A DNA stretch of 18,707 nt from JBFJWU01 sp041623475 [NCBI: bacterium] (GTDB lineage: Bacteria; J088), in contig JBFJWU010000017.1 of assembly GCA_041623475.1 (NCBI GenBank), positions 1 to 18,707 of the forward strand. The letters are read 5' to 3'. The notes below the pieces were generated by a model that was not told the DNA's origin, did no database searches, and saw only the letters and a list, made by a program, of their open reading frames with translations. Within the stretch, counting starts at the first letter, position 1, and each line of letters starts with the position of its first letter. A program made the position numbers and the translations under genes. Shown here piece by piece: positions 7,019-14,931 of this stretch.

Positions 7019-10000
7019 GTGTACGTGCGGATAAAATCACTGGCCAAATCGCGGCTCAGCTTTGTTCTCTGGGCATGGTTAGGGGTCGTCATGGCATCGA
7101 CCGGTTGCGATGACACGTCACGGGGCCAGGTCATCGACGGCGGCTTTGGGACTCGGGCGGTGTCAGATATCACGGTCCAGAACGTCAATCTGACGGGGCT
7201 CGAGGACACGCCGTTGCAGTTTTCCCTGCAGGCGACATCGGCAGGCGTTATGGCAGAGTCGATTCGAATCGTTGCCCTGACGTTTCCAGAAAATGGCAGC
7301 CTGACTCAGTCTGGGCGCCAGTTTGTTTATACGCCGGCGGCGGACTTTTCCGGGCAGGACAGCTTCCTGTATGCGGGTGAACTGACCGGAGCGCGCAGCA
7401 AGCCGGCGACCGTGACAATTGATATTGCCTCGGCAAATGATGCGCCTGCAGTGGCCAACCTGTTTTATGTCACCGGGCAGAACAAGACGCTGACCGCGCC
7501 GTTCGGGGCGGTCGACCCCGAGGGTGACCCGATCCAGTACGAAATCGTAACGGCACCGACACAGGGATCAGTTACGGTCAATAATACCGATGGCACGTTC
7601 AGCTACGTCCCGAACGGTACTTTTGTCGGGCTGGCCCAGTTCTTTTTCCGAGCCGGCGATGGGCAGCTGAACTCGAGCCCGGCGCGGGTCGACATCCTGG
7701 TCCAGGACGATGTCCCGCCGACCCTGACCAGTGTCCTGCTGGAATCGGGCGCTGCTGATACAGAGTTTCGCAACGCCAATCTGGCGGTTGTTGCCGATGC
7801 GACGGCATTCGAAATGAAAGTCACGGGTGATGTCGCGTTTCCATCGTCGGCCTGGCGCCCGTTTGTTGCCAGCCAGACGGTCAACCTGACGCCAGGCGAC
7901 GGTACAAAGTCGGTCTGGGTCCGTGTTCGCGACGAACTGGAAAATGCCGGGCAGGTCAAAGGTGACCAGATCCTGCTGGACCAGTTGGGCCCTGAAGCGA
8001 CGCTGACCTATGACCAGTACACCCGGTTGATTACCAACCAGATCGCCATTGATGCCACCGATCCGTCGCCGCCCATCACTATGACCCTCAGCGGGCAGAT
8101 TACCGGCAGCACGCCAGTGTCAGGAACGGAATTGGCTTACAGCACGCCGGTTACGGTTTATCTGCAAGGAGGACAGGGTCCGCGGGCGGTCACCGTTGCC
8201 CTCGAAGACAAGTTCGATCACGTCGGTGGGCCCTATGTTGCCAGTTTTACCCTCGACTTTACTCCGCCGTTTGGTGGTATTTCACAGGCCCTGGTTCCGG
8301 CGACCAGTTACGTAAACCAGCCCCTGCTGCCGATTCCGCTGACACTCAGCTTTGGCGACCTGACCAGCCCTGTCACCGCCGCGGTGCTGGGTGGCGACAT
8401 TATTCCGGCCAGCATAGTCCTGGATGTCTCGGGGTTTGGTGCCGTTGGTTCGACGGTCCCAACGGTTTCACCGGCGACGGTGTTCCTGGATGCGGATACT
8501 GACGGTCCTAAACAACTGACGGTGTACTACCTTGATGCCGCTGGCAACAAAAGCCCCGTCTATGCCGACATTGTCACCCTCGATACGGCCCCGCCGGTCC
8601 TGACCTCTGTAACCGTGGCCGGCGGTGCAGCGGTTACCAGGGATACCGTCCTGATACTGGACGTCGTGGCTGGTCCGGATGCGTTTGAAATGGAAGTTAC
8701 CGCGGTCGACCAGTTGGGGATCCCGATCCTGATCGACAATCCGGTAGCCAACTTTGCCCTGGGGTCGTCACTGCCCTTTACGGCAGTGACGACGGTGACG
8801 CTGAACACGGGCCTGTTCGGGGTCCAGGACGGGCAGGTTAATATCTTTGTCAACGTCCGTGACTTCGTCGGCAACGCCTCGACCCCTGTTGGCGGGACGT
8901 TCATCCTCGACCGCGTCGCGCCCAGTGGCTCGATTACAAGTGCTGTCAGCGGCGTTACATCCGATGCCGTATTGCCCGTATTCCTGTCCTGGTCCGATGC
9001 CAATGGTGTGACAGCCGTTTCATTCAGTGGCGACGTGGCATCACCCCTGGGTTGGTTGACCGATTTCAGCGCCGCTGCGTTCGTTACCCTGACCACTGGC
9101 GACGGCGACAAGTCAATCCAGGTCGAATATGTTGATGCCGCCGGAAATGTCGGTGGACCATTCGGGACGTCGGTAACCCTGGATACCGGGGTCATCAACG
9201 GAACTGTTGTGCCGGCGACTTTTGCGACATCGGTAACACCCGTCGAATTGAACCTGACGGTCCAGTCCGGTGTCGCCCCATTCGAGGTCACCCTGTCCGG
9301 TGATCTGTCCAACGGCTTTGCCGACACCTGGATGGCATATTCAACGCCGGTCACCGTCTTTTTGACCGCTGGTGAAGGCGTGAAATCGATCAATGTCCGT
9401 TTTCGCGATGCCGAACTGGATTCCAGCGTGACCTATACAGCCGTGATCACCCTGGATACTTCGCCGCCAGTCCTGGCAATTACGGCACCGGTGCCCGGAG
9501 GGATCACGTCGGCGATCGACGGAGTCCACGGCACCGTTTCCGACGGCGGCACCGCACCCAGTGGTGTGACGGGTCTCATGGCGTCGGCGCAGTCGCCGGG
9601 ATTCTTCTATTTCGACGGGGTGACCTTTGGTTCGCTGGTTGAACTCCTGTTTCCGGTGGCCCCCAATGCGACGTGGTCGTGGTCTGCTGTAACCCTGGAT
9701 GCCGGTTTTGGCAACGGCGACTATTCGCTGCGTGCGGTGGCATGGGATGCGGCTGGCAACGAGGCGGATTCCGGCAGTCAACAGTTTGAACTGGATACGG
9801 TCGGGCCCTCATGCGGAACGTGCCTGGACCTGGCCCGCAGTGGAATGTCTGTCGAATACAGTAATTCTGTCAACGTGGTTGCTGCCAGCGTCGGGGTGAC
9901 CGACGGCGCGACACCGATCGTGGCCCGGTATTCCGGGGACCTCGTGTCACCGACCGGCTGGGTGTCGTATTCGTCGCAGCAGGCGATCACACTGACGGCC

Positions 10001-12769
10001 GGCGAGGGAACCAAGACAGTTGTCGTCCAGTACCGCGACGGCATCGGCAACCTGTCCGCCATGTACGCAGATGTCCTGACGCTGGATACAACGGCACCGG
10101 CACCGGTCGCTGTGACCTTGGCGTCGGGCGCCGGCGCAACGTCGTCAACCATGACTGTCGCTGATCTTTACGCAGCCGGTGCGGTCACCCTGGACATAAC
10201 GGGTGCCGATATTACGGACCAGCTGGGTGTCGCCATGGCCTCGCAACTGCCGGTGACGCTGACGGCCGGCGAAGGTGCCAAGGAAATTACGGTCACCTAT
10301 TACGATGCGGCTGGAAACGCTGCATCGGCGACTGACAGTGTCCTGCTGGACCAGACGGCACCGTCTTTGGCATCAGTTGTCATCGCCAGTGGTTCCGGGG
10401 CGGTCAGTCGGACAACGGTTAGTCTGGCGATATCGGCAACCGGTGGGCCGTTCCAGATGCAGTTGACCGGTGATGTCAGTTGGCCCATCGACTGGGTCAG
10501 CTACGCGGCGTCAGCGACGGCGGTGTTGACGGTTGGCGATGGTCCAAAGACGGTGTATGTCACAATTCGTGACGAGGCACAGAACCCGGACGGACCGGTG
10601 ACCGACTCGGTTACTCTGGACCAGACGCCGCCAGCGGTACCGTCCGGTACAACCGCTTACGGCGGGACGTATGCCGTCACTGTAACCTGGGCGACGGCGG
10701 CGGACGCGGTGTTTTACTGGGTCTACTACGACACAGACACCGGTGCGCCGTACGGGGGCACGGACGCGACCCAGGGTGCCAGCCCGGTCTCTGTCGCAGC
10801 GCCCACGACTCAGGTCACACTGACAGGCCTGCAGGCACCGGTAACCTACTACATCGCGGTCCAGTCTGGCGACAATCTGGGTAACCTGTCGTCGTTCAGT
10901 ACCGAGGTCACGGCGCTCACCCGCGAACAGGCGATGATCACGGCGACGACCACGTTTGCCAATGTTGTCACCGGGACCCGACCTTTGGGCCGGGTCGATG
11001 GTGCGGCAGCCGGGGACCGGTTTGGTCAACTGGTGGCCGTGATGGACGATGTCAATGGCGACCAGAAGCTTGATTTTCTGGTTGGTAATTATTCCTACAA
11101 CAGCGATACCGGTCGCGTTTATGCTTATTCGGGTGCCGACGGCTCATTTATCTGGCAGGCCGATGGCGAGGTGGCAGGGGATCAATTCGGGCGCGGGGCT
11201 GCTGCAATTGGTGATCTGAACAACGATGGCGTTGCCGATCTGGTTGTCGGGGCGTTGCTCAACGATGATAACGGTCCGGACGCTGGAAAGATCTACGCTT
11301 TATCCGGTACCAACGGGGCCGCGATCTGGACTCGACTGGCCGAAACCGCCGATGACCGGTTCGGATCTGCAATTGCACCCGCCGGCGACCTGGATGGCGA
11401 CGGCAGCCCTGATGTGCTGGTTGGTGCAGATGTGGCCGATTTTGGTGGCGCTGATTTTGGCAGCGTTTATGCGTTGTCCGGGACCGACGGCTCTAATATT
11501 TTTCGTATCGACAGTATCGACGGTGGCAATTTTGCCGGACCACACCGGGTCACCGGCGGCTACGACCTGGATGGCGACGGAACCCCGGACCTGATCGTCG
11601 GGGCACCCCGAACGTCACTTGGTGGCGCCGATTCGGGCAGCGTCTACGCATTTTCCGGAACCGATGGCAGCCAGTTGTGGCGAATCGATGGTGCAGCAGG
11701 CGATAGAATCGGTGATGCGATTGATATCGCCGGTGATGTCGACGGTGATGGCCTGGCAGATCCCGTCGTCCTGGCACCCCGTGCCGACAACGGGGGGACC
11801 GACAGCGGCGCTGTCTATGCATTGTCCGGCACAAACGGGGCGACGCTGGTTGCTGCTGATGGGCAGGGGGACAGTGCGTCTGCGCCAGACGGTTACGCGC
11901 ACGCTGAAGCCATCCCCGATGTCACTGCAGACGGGGTCCCGGATATCCTTGCGTCGGATTTCAACGCGGATACCACCGTGGCGACAGCGGGCAGTGTTCT
12001 GGTGATTGATGGCAGCAGCGGGCAGGTCCTGTTCCGCGTCGATGGTGTTGTGTCTGGTGCTGTTTTCGGACGGGACGCAGATGTGGCCGATGTTGACGGG
12101 AACGGCTGGCCAGAGCTGATCGTTGGGGCCGATCGTACTGATATCCTGGGCGCAGATACCGGCTCGGTTTATGCATTCGAACTGACCGGCATCTCGCGGG
12201 CGTTGACACCGTTGACCTCGACAACCGTTGGATTCACGGGCAGCGGGTCAGCAGTGACCGCCGATGCACGTCTGAATGGCGGTGCGTGGGCGCCACTTGG
12301 CACAGCGACGACGGCGACGACCTACAGCAATCTGTCTGAAGGGACGCAGTCACTGGATGCCCGGGCATTTGATCCGGACAGCGCCGCGGGCCCCACGATC
12401 ACAATTGACTGGGATGTGGACCTGACCCCGCCGACGGTGACGCTGGTCCAACCGGTTTCAAGTGCCACTACCAGCTCGACACAGGTAACCGGCACCGTGG
12501 CCGACGTGGTGTCGAACGGTGTTGGTGGCCAGGTCCTGGGGATTCGCTGGGCGGCTAAACTGGTGTCCAGTCCAACGGACGTCTGGTGGAACGGGTACGA
12601 ATTCCGGGTCCATGCACCGGTCTACTTTTTTCAGCCGACTACAACCGACTGGTCGTTCGCCTTGCCAGCGACCGGTGCCGGTGATTACGAAGTCCGGGTG
12701 GTCGGCGTCGACGGTGCGTTCCAGTCATCTTCGTCGGTAACATCGTCCAGCTTCAGCTACGTCCCATGA
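7019..12769 (+). CDS. Giant modular lipoprotein: cadherin-like, Ig-like, FN3 and FG-GAP propeller
   Basis: The 1916-residue product begins at GTG 7019 with a hydrophobic signal ending STGC-DD (Cys30). Two tandem-95/cadherin-like repeats span about 50-142 and 143-230 (YTPAADFSGQDSFLY, then DPEGDP and FSYVPNGTFVG). Ten Ig-like repeats follow (233-1203), most ending in a GDGxKxVxVxxRDxxGN...LD(T/Q)xPP pattern. An FN3-like domain spans about 1204-1301. Seven FG-GAP repeats (1325-1723) carry Ca-binding loops such as DLDGDG and YALSGTDG motifs, consistent with a seven-bladed integrin-alpha-like propeller. A final Ig-like tail ends at 1916. It is likely an adhesin or matrix/glycan-binding surface protein. 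The stop overlaps the ABC ATPase start (ATGA). A second GTG at 7025 is an alternative start, and neither has a good ribosome site. Confidence 0.9.
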   Translation: MYVRIKSLAKSRLSFVLWAWLGVVMASTGCDDTSRGQVIDGGFGTRAVSDITVQNVNLTGLEDTPLQFSLQATSAGVMAESIRIVALTFPENGSLTQSGRQFVYTPAADFSGQDSFLYAGELTGARSKPATVTIDIASANDAPAVANLFYVTGQNKTLTAPFGAVDPEGDPIQYEIVTAPTQGSVTVNNTDGTFSYVPNGTFVGLAQFFFRAGDGQLNSSPARVDILVQDDVPPTLTSVLLESGAADTEFRNANLAVVADATAFEMKVTGDVAFPSSAWRPFVASQTVNLTPGDGTKSVWVRVRDELENAGQVKGDQILLDQLGPEATLTYDQYTRLITNQIAIDATDPSPPITMTLSGQITGSTPVSGTELAYSTPVTVYLQGGQGPRAVTVALEDKFDHVGGPYVASFTLDFTPPFGGISQALVPATSYVNQPLLPIPLTLSFGDLTSPVTAAVLGGDIIPASIVLDVSGFGAVGSTVPTVSPATVFLDADTDGPKQLTVYYLDAAGNKSPVYADIVTLDTAPPVLTSVTVAGGAAVTRDTVLILDVVAGPDAFEMEVTAVDQLGIPILIDNPVANFALGSSLPFTAVTTVTLNTGLFGVQDGQVNIFVNVRDFVGNASTPVGGTFILDRVAPSGSITSAVSGVTSDAVLPVFLSWSDANGVTAVSFSGDVASPLGWLTDFSAAAFVTLTTGDGDKSIQVEYVDAAGNVGGPFGTSVTLDTGVINGTVVPATFATSVTPVELNLTVQSGVAPFEVTLSGDLSNGFADTWMAYSTPVTVFLTAGEGVKSINVRFRDAELDSSVTYTAVITLDTSPPVLAITAPVPGGITSAIDGVHGTVSDGGTAPSGVTGLMASAQSPGFFYFDGVTFGSLVELLFPVAPNATWSWSAVTLDAGFGNGDYSLRAVAWDAAGNEADSGSQQFELDTVGPSCGTCLDLARSGMSVEYSNSVNVVAASVGVTDGATPIVARYSGDLVSPTGWVSYSSQQAITLTAGEGTKTVVVQYRDGIGNLSAMYADVLTLDTTAPAPVAVTLASGAGATSSTMTVADLYAAGAVTLDITGADITDQLGVAMASQLPVTLTAGEGAKEITVTYYDAAGNAASATDSVLLDQTAPSLASVVIASGSGAVSRTTVSLAISATGGPFQMQLTGDVSWPIDWVSYAASATAVLTVGDGPKTVYVTIRDEAQNPDGPVTDSVTLDQTPPAVPSGTTAYGGTYAVTVTWATAADAVFYWVYYDTDTGAPYGGTDATQGASPVSVAAPTTQVTLTGLQAPVTYYIAVQSGDNLGNLSSFSTEVTALTREQAMITATTTFANVVTGTRPLGRVDGAAAGDRFGQLVAVMDDVNGDQKLDFLVGNYSYNSDTGRVYAYSGADGSFIWQADGEVAGDQFGRGAAAIGDLNNDGVADLVVGALLNDDNGPDAGKIYALSGTNGAAIWTRLAETADDRFGSAIAPAGDLDGDGSPDVLVGADVADFGGADFGSVYALSGTDGSNIFRIDSIDGGNFAGPHRVTGGYDLDGDGTPDLIVGAPRTSLGGADSGSVYAFSGTDGSQLWRIDGAAGDRIGDAIDIAGDVDGDGLADPVVLAPRADNGGTDSGAVYALSGTNGATLVAADGQGDSASAPDGYAHAEAIPDVTADGVPDILASDFNADTTVATAGSVLVIDGSSGQVLFRVDGVVSGAVFGRDADVADVDGNGWPELIVGADRTDILGADTGSVYAFELTGISRALTPLTSTTVGFTGSGSAVTADARLNGGAWAPLGTATTATTYSNLSEGTQSLDARAFDPDSAAGPTITIDWDVDLTPPTVTLVQPVSSATTSSTQVTGTVADVVSNGVGGQVLGIRWAAKLVSSPTDVWWNGYEFRVHAPVYFFQPTTTDWSFALPATGAGDYEVRVVGVDGAFQSSSSVTSSSFSYVP
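7715..10627 (+). repeat. Ten tandem Ig-like repeats within the giant lipoprotein
   Basis: Residues 233-1203 divide into ten units of roughly 85-110 residues. Each opens with (P/A)P plus a beta-strand rich in V/T/S. Most contain a central SGD(V/L)xxPxxW stretch and close with TxGxGxKxVxVxYxDAAGNxxxxxxDxVTLD. The seventh unit (about residues 820-930, starting PPVLAITAPVPGG) is longer and of a different Ig subtype. The units are clearly related but diverged at the protein level, which argues for old duplication rather than recent expansion. Confidence 0.75.
10991..12187 (+). repeat. Seven FG-GAP repeats forming a probable beta-propeller
   Basis: Residues 1325-1723 hold seven units of about 55-60 residues. 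They share the FG start (GDRFG, GDQFG, DDRFG and similar), an acidic loop (DVNGDQKLD, DLNNDGVAD, DLDGDGSPD, DLDGDGTPD, DVDGDGLAD, DVTADGVPD, DVDGNGWPE), VGA and a (V/I)YA(L/F/Y)SG(T/A)(D/N)G end. Unit 6 has the most degraded calcium loop and lacks the FG pair. A count of seven matches integrin alpha-type propellers. Confidence 0.85.
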
Positions 12770-13527
12770 CCGACAATGCCGCAATCAGGGTCCGGGACCT
12801 GCACAAGTCGTTTGGCAAACACCACGTCCTCAAGGGCATGTCGTTTGAAATTCCGGCGGGTGAAATTACTGTCTTTATCGGCCCGTCGGGCACCGGGAAA
12901 TCGGTCCTGATGAAAACCATGGTTGGCCTGTTGCATCCGGACCAGGGCTCGGTTAAATACGGCGACCAGGACATTACCAGACTTGCCGGCCAACCCCTGT
13001 ACGACCTGCGGGCCCGGTTCGGCAAACTGTTCCAGGACGGCGCGCTCTTTGACAGCCTCAGTGTTTATGAAAATATCGCCTTTCCGATACGCCGCCACCG
13101 TAATTTCGAAGAGGACCAGATTCGCGAGATCGTTGACCAGAAACTGACCGCGGTCGGTTTGCCGGGCATCGAGCAGAAACTGCCAGGCGAATTGTCCGGG
13201 GGGATGCGCAAGCGGGTCGGCCTGGCCCGGGCCATTGCGCTGGATCCCGAGATCGTCTTTTTTGACGAGCCAAACAGTGGCCTGGATCCGGTGATGAGTG
13301 CGGCCATTGATGAACTGATCCTGGACATCAAGGCGCGGATGGGCAGTACGTTTGTCGTCATCAGCCACGACATCGAAGGCACGTTCAAGATCGCCGACCA
13401 CATTGGCATGCTTTACATGGGCGAAGTCATCCAGTTCGGCACCAAGGACGAAATACTGTCCAGCGACAAACCAATCCTTAAACAGTTCTTCAGTCGCAGT
13501 ACCGAAGGCCCGATCGCCGTTGCCTGA
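12766..13527 (+). CDS. ABC transporter ATP-binding protein, MlaF/Ttg2A-like
   Basis: The 253-residue cytoplasmic ATPase has Walker A GPSGTGKS (39-46), the Q-loop glutamine (Q90), signature LSGGM (143-147) with the following RKRVGLARAI, Walker B IVFFDE (163-168), the D-loop SGLDP (171-175) and switch His201. The FQDGALFDSLSVYENIAFP stretch and DEPNSGLDP are characteristic of ATPases that energise MCE/Mla phospholipid transport between inner and outer membranes. That role normally needs an MlaE permease and an MlaD/MCE protein. Neither is in the window, so partners must be encoded elsewhere or the function has shifted. Its ATG overlaps the stop of the giant lipoprotein gene, so translation is probably coupled. 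Family assignment is from motifs. Confidence 0.92.
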   Translation: MTDNAAIRVRDLHKSFGKHHVLKGMSFEIPAGEITVFIGPSGTGKSVLMKTMVGLLHPDQGSVKYGDQDITRLAGQPLYDLRARFGKLFQDGALFDSLSVYENIAFPIRRHRNFEEDQIREIVDQKLTAVGLPGIEQKLPGELSGGMRKRVGLARAIALDPEIVFFDEPNSGLDPVMSAAIDELILDIKARMGSTFVVISHDIEGTFKIADHIGMLYMGEVIQFGTKDEILSSDKPILKQFFSRSTEGPIAVA

Positions 13528-13540
13528 ACAGACACCGTCC

Positions 13541-14407
13541 GTGCCGGTCCAGCATTCTGCAGACAATCTGGGACTGAAACTTAATGTCCTGGAGTGGCCG
13601 GCGCAGACCGGCGACGCCCCCGTGCTGCTGCTGCACCACGGGTTTCTCGATATCGCCCGATCGTGGCAGCGATTTGCCGATGTCGTTGCGGGTCGGTGGC
13701 GACTGCTGGCCGTCGACGCGCGGGGCCACGGGGACAGCGACTGGGTCGGCGCCGGCGGCTATTACCATTTCCAGGATTACGTCATGGACCTGGACGCAGT
13801 GCATTCGTCGCTGGCTCCGGGGACACAATTGGTCCTGGTTGGTCACTCCATGGGCGGAATGGCCTGCGGCTATTACGCGGGGACGTGGCCGGAACGGGTA
13901 ACTGCGTATGTATCCATCGAGGGCCTGGGGCCGCCGGACACCCGGTTTGCCGATGCCCCGCAGCGGGTCCGCGACTGGGTTGATGGCGTGCGTCGCCTGC
14001 AGTCCCGGTCTCCGCGCCTCCTGGACAGCGTTCAGCACGCGGCCCGGCGACTGCAGGACTGGAACCCCCGCCTTGACCCGGAGTTCGCCACGTTCCTGGC
14101 CGAGCACGGCACTCGCCCGGTTGATGGCGGTGTCGCCTGGAAGTACGACCCCCTGCACCGAACCCGCTCGCCGCAACTGTTCCACCTCAGCCACGCCCGC
14201 GCCTTCTGGGAGCGGATCGACTGTCCGGTTTTGTATATCGATGGCGCCGAGAGCCAGTTCCGTTACCCCGAGGCCGAGGCCCGGGCGTCCGGACTGGCGC
14301 AGGAGATCGAGACCATCGATGGTGCCGGACACATGATTCATCACGAGCAACCTGCAGCACTGTCTGGCGCAATCGAGCGTTTCCTAAAGGACACCCCGCG
14401 TGGCTAG
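13541..14407 (+). CDS. Alpha/beta hydrolase
   Basis: The 288-residue product has the classic alpha/beta hydrolase order: oxyanion HHGF (32-35), the DARGHGDSD strand (59-67), nucleophile elbow GHSMGG (Ser103), probable acid Asp234 in YIDGAES, and base His264 in GAGHMIHHEQP. There is no signal peptide, so it should be cytoplasmic. Substrate cannot be read from the sequence; the family includes esterases, haloalkane dehalogenase-like enzymes and menaquinone-pathway thioesterases. The start is uncertain. GTG at 13541 gives a compact N-terminus 13 bp after the ATPase stop, while TTG at 13520 would overlap that stop. The frame continues upstream to 13352 inside the ATPase gene, but that part is shadow sequence. 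The stop overlaps the next gene. Confidence 0.87.
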   Translation: MPVQHSADNLGLKLNVLEWPAQTGDAPVLLLHHGFLDIARSWQRFADVVAGRWRLLAVDARGHGDSDWVGAGGYYHFQDYVMDLDAVHSSLAPGTQLVLVGHSMGGMACGYYAGTWPERVTAYVSIEGLGPPDTRFADAPQRVRDWVDGVRRLQSRSPRLLDSVQHAARRLQDWNPRLDPEFATFLAEHGTRPVDGGVAWKYDPLHRTRSPQLFHLSHARAFWERIDCPVLYIDGAESQFRYPEAEARASGLAQEIETIDGAGHMIHHEQPAALSGAIERFLKDTPRG

Positions 14408-14927
14408 GATCGCGATGGCCCTGGCCGCAGTCGTTGTCGGCGCCTCGGCATTTGCAGCCGGTACCGGTCTGGTGACGGGTCACCTGGCCGCCGTGGACCG
14501 GCTCGACCGGGCGGCACGTGTGGGTGACCTGGACCTGTTCATTGCCCAGGTCCAGCGGCCCCTGGCTGGCCCGGTCGCCGCGTTTCAGGACGCGTACGGG
14601 GTTACGCTGGTTACCGAGCATACCGCACGTGACCTGTCGATGCTGCTCGGAGCATTGACCACAGGCTGGTTCGTGATGGAGCTGGATGCCGCGCTGGGTG
14701 GCCTGGCTGAATGGTCCATGGTCCGGATGCTGTTTGGGCTGGCCCGACCCTGGATCCAGGTCCACGAGCCGGAAATGGTGCCGCTCCTGGAGCGGGCCCT
14801 GCCGCTGTTACCGCGCACGGATGACCAAGGACTGCGCGAACGGCTGCTGGATGACAGCCGCGAGCGCCTGATTGCGGCTGTCAAGCAAGCATTTCGCAGG
14901 CCCCCCGTTACTGAGACCGTAGAATGA
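14400..14927 (+). CDS. Hypothetical membrane-anchored protein
   Basis: I do not recognise this 175-residue product. The N-terminal 20 residues (IAMALAAVVVGASAFAAG) form a membrane anchor or signal peptide with no lipobox Cys. A second moderately hydrophobic stretch lies at about 77-117 (LSMLLGALTTGWFVMEL, MVRMLFGLARPW). The C-terminal 60 residues are charged and probably helical. It starts at GTG 14400, overlapping the hydrolase stop by 8 bp, with AAAGGA 8 nt upstream. An ATG at 14415 is a possible alternative start. Its place in a run of overlapping genes between a hydrolase and an M20 peptidase indicates a real gene that may assist one of them. Confidence 0.75.
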   Translation: MARIAMALAAVVVGASAFAAGTGLVTGHLAAVDRLDRAARVGDLDLFIAQVQRPLAGPVAAFQDAYGVTLVTEHTARDLSMLLGALTTGWFVMELDAALGGLAEWSMVRMLFGLARPWIQVHEPEMVPLLERALPLLPRTDDQGLRERLLDDSRERLIAAVKQAFRRPPVTETVE

Positions 14928-14931
14928 TCCC

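Noticed and set aside
7017-7034. Five-codon ATG frame (MCTCG stop) overlapping the GTG start of the giant lipoprotein as a leader peptide
   Set aside because: It is very short, has no ribosome site, and is expected by chance.
13352-13540. Longer hydrolase start inside the ATPase gene
   Set aside because: The added residues are Ser/Ala/Pro-rich shadow sequence of the ATPase gene, and the alpha/beta hydrolase fold begins after residue 10 of the shorter form.
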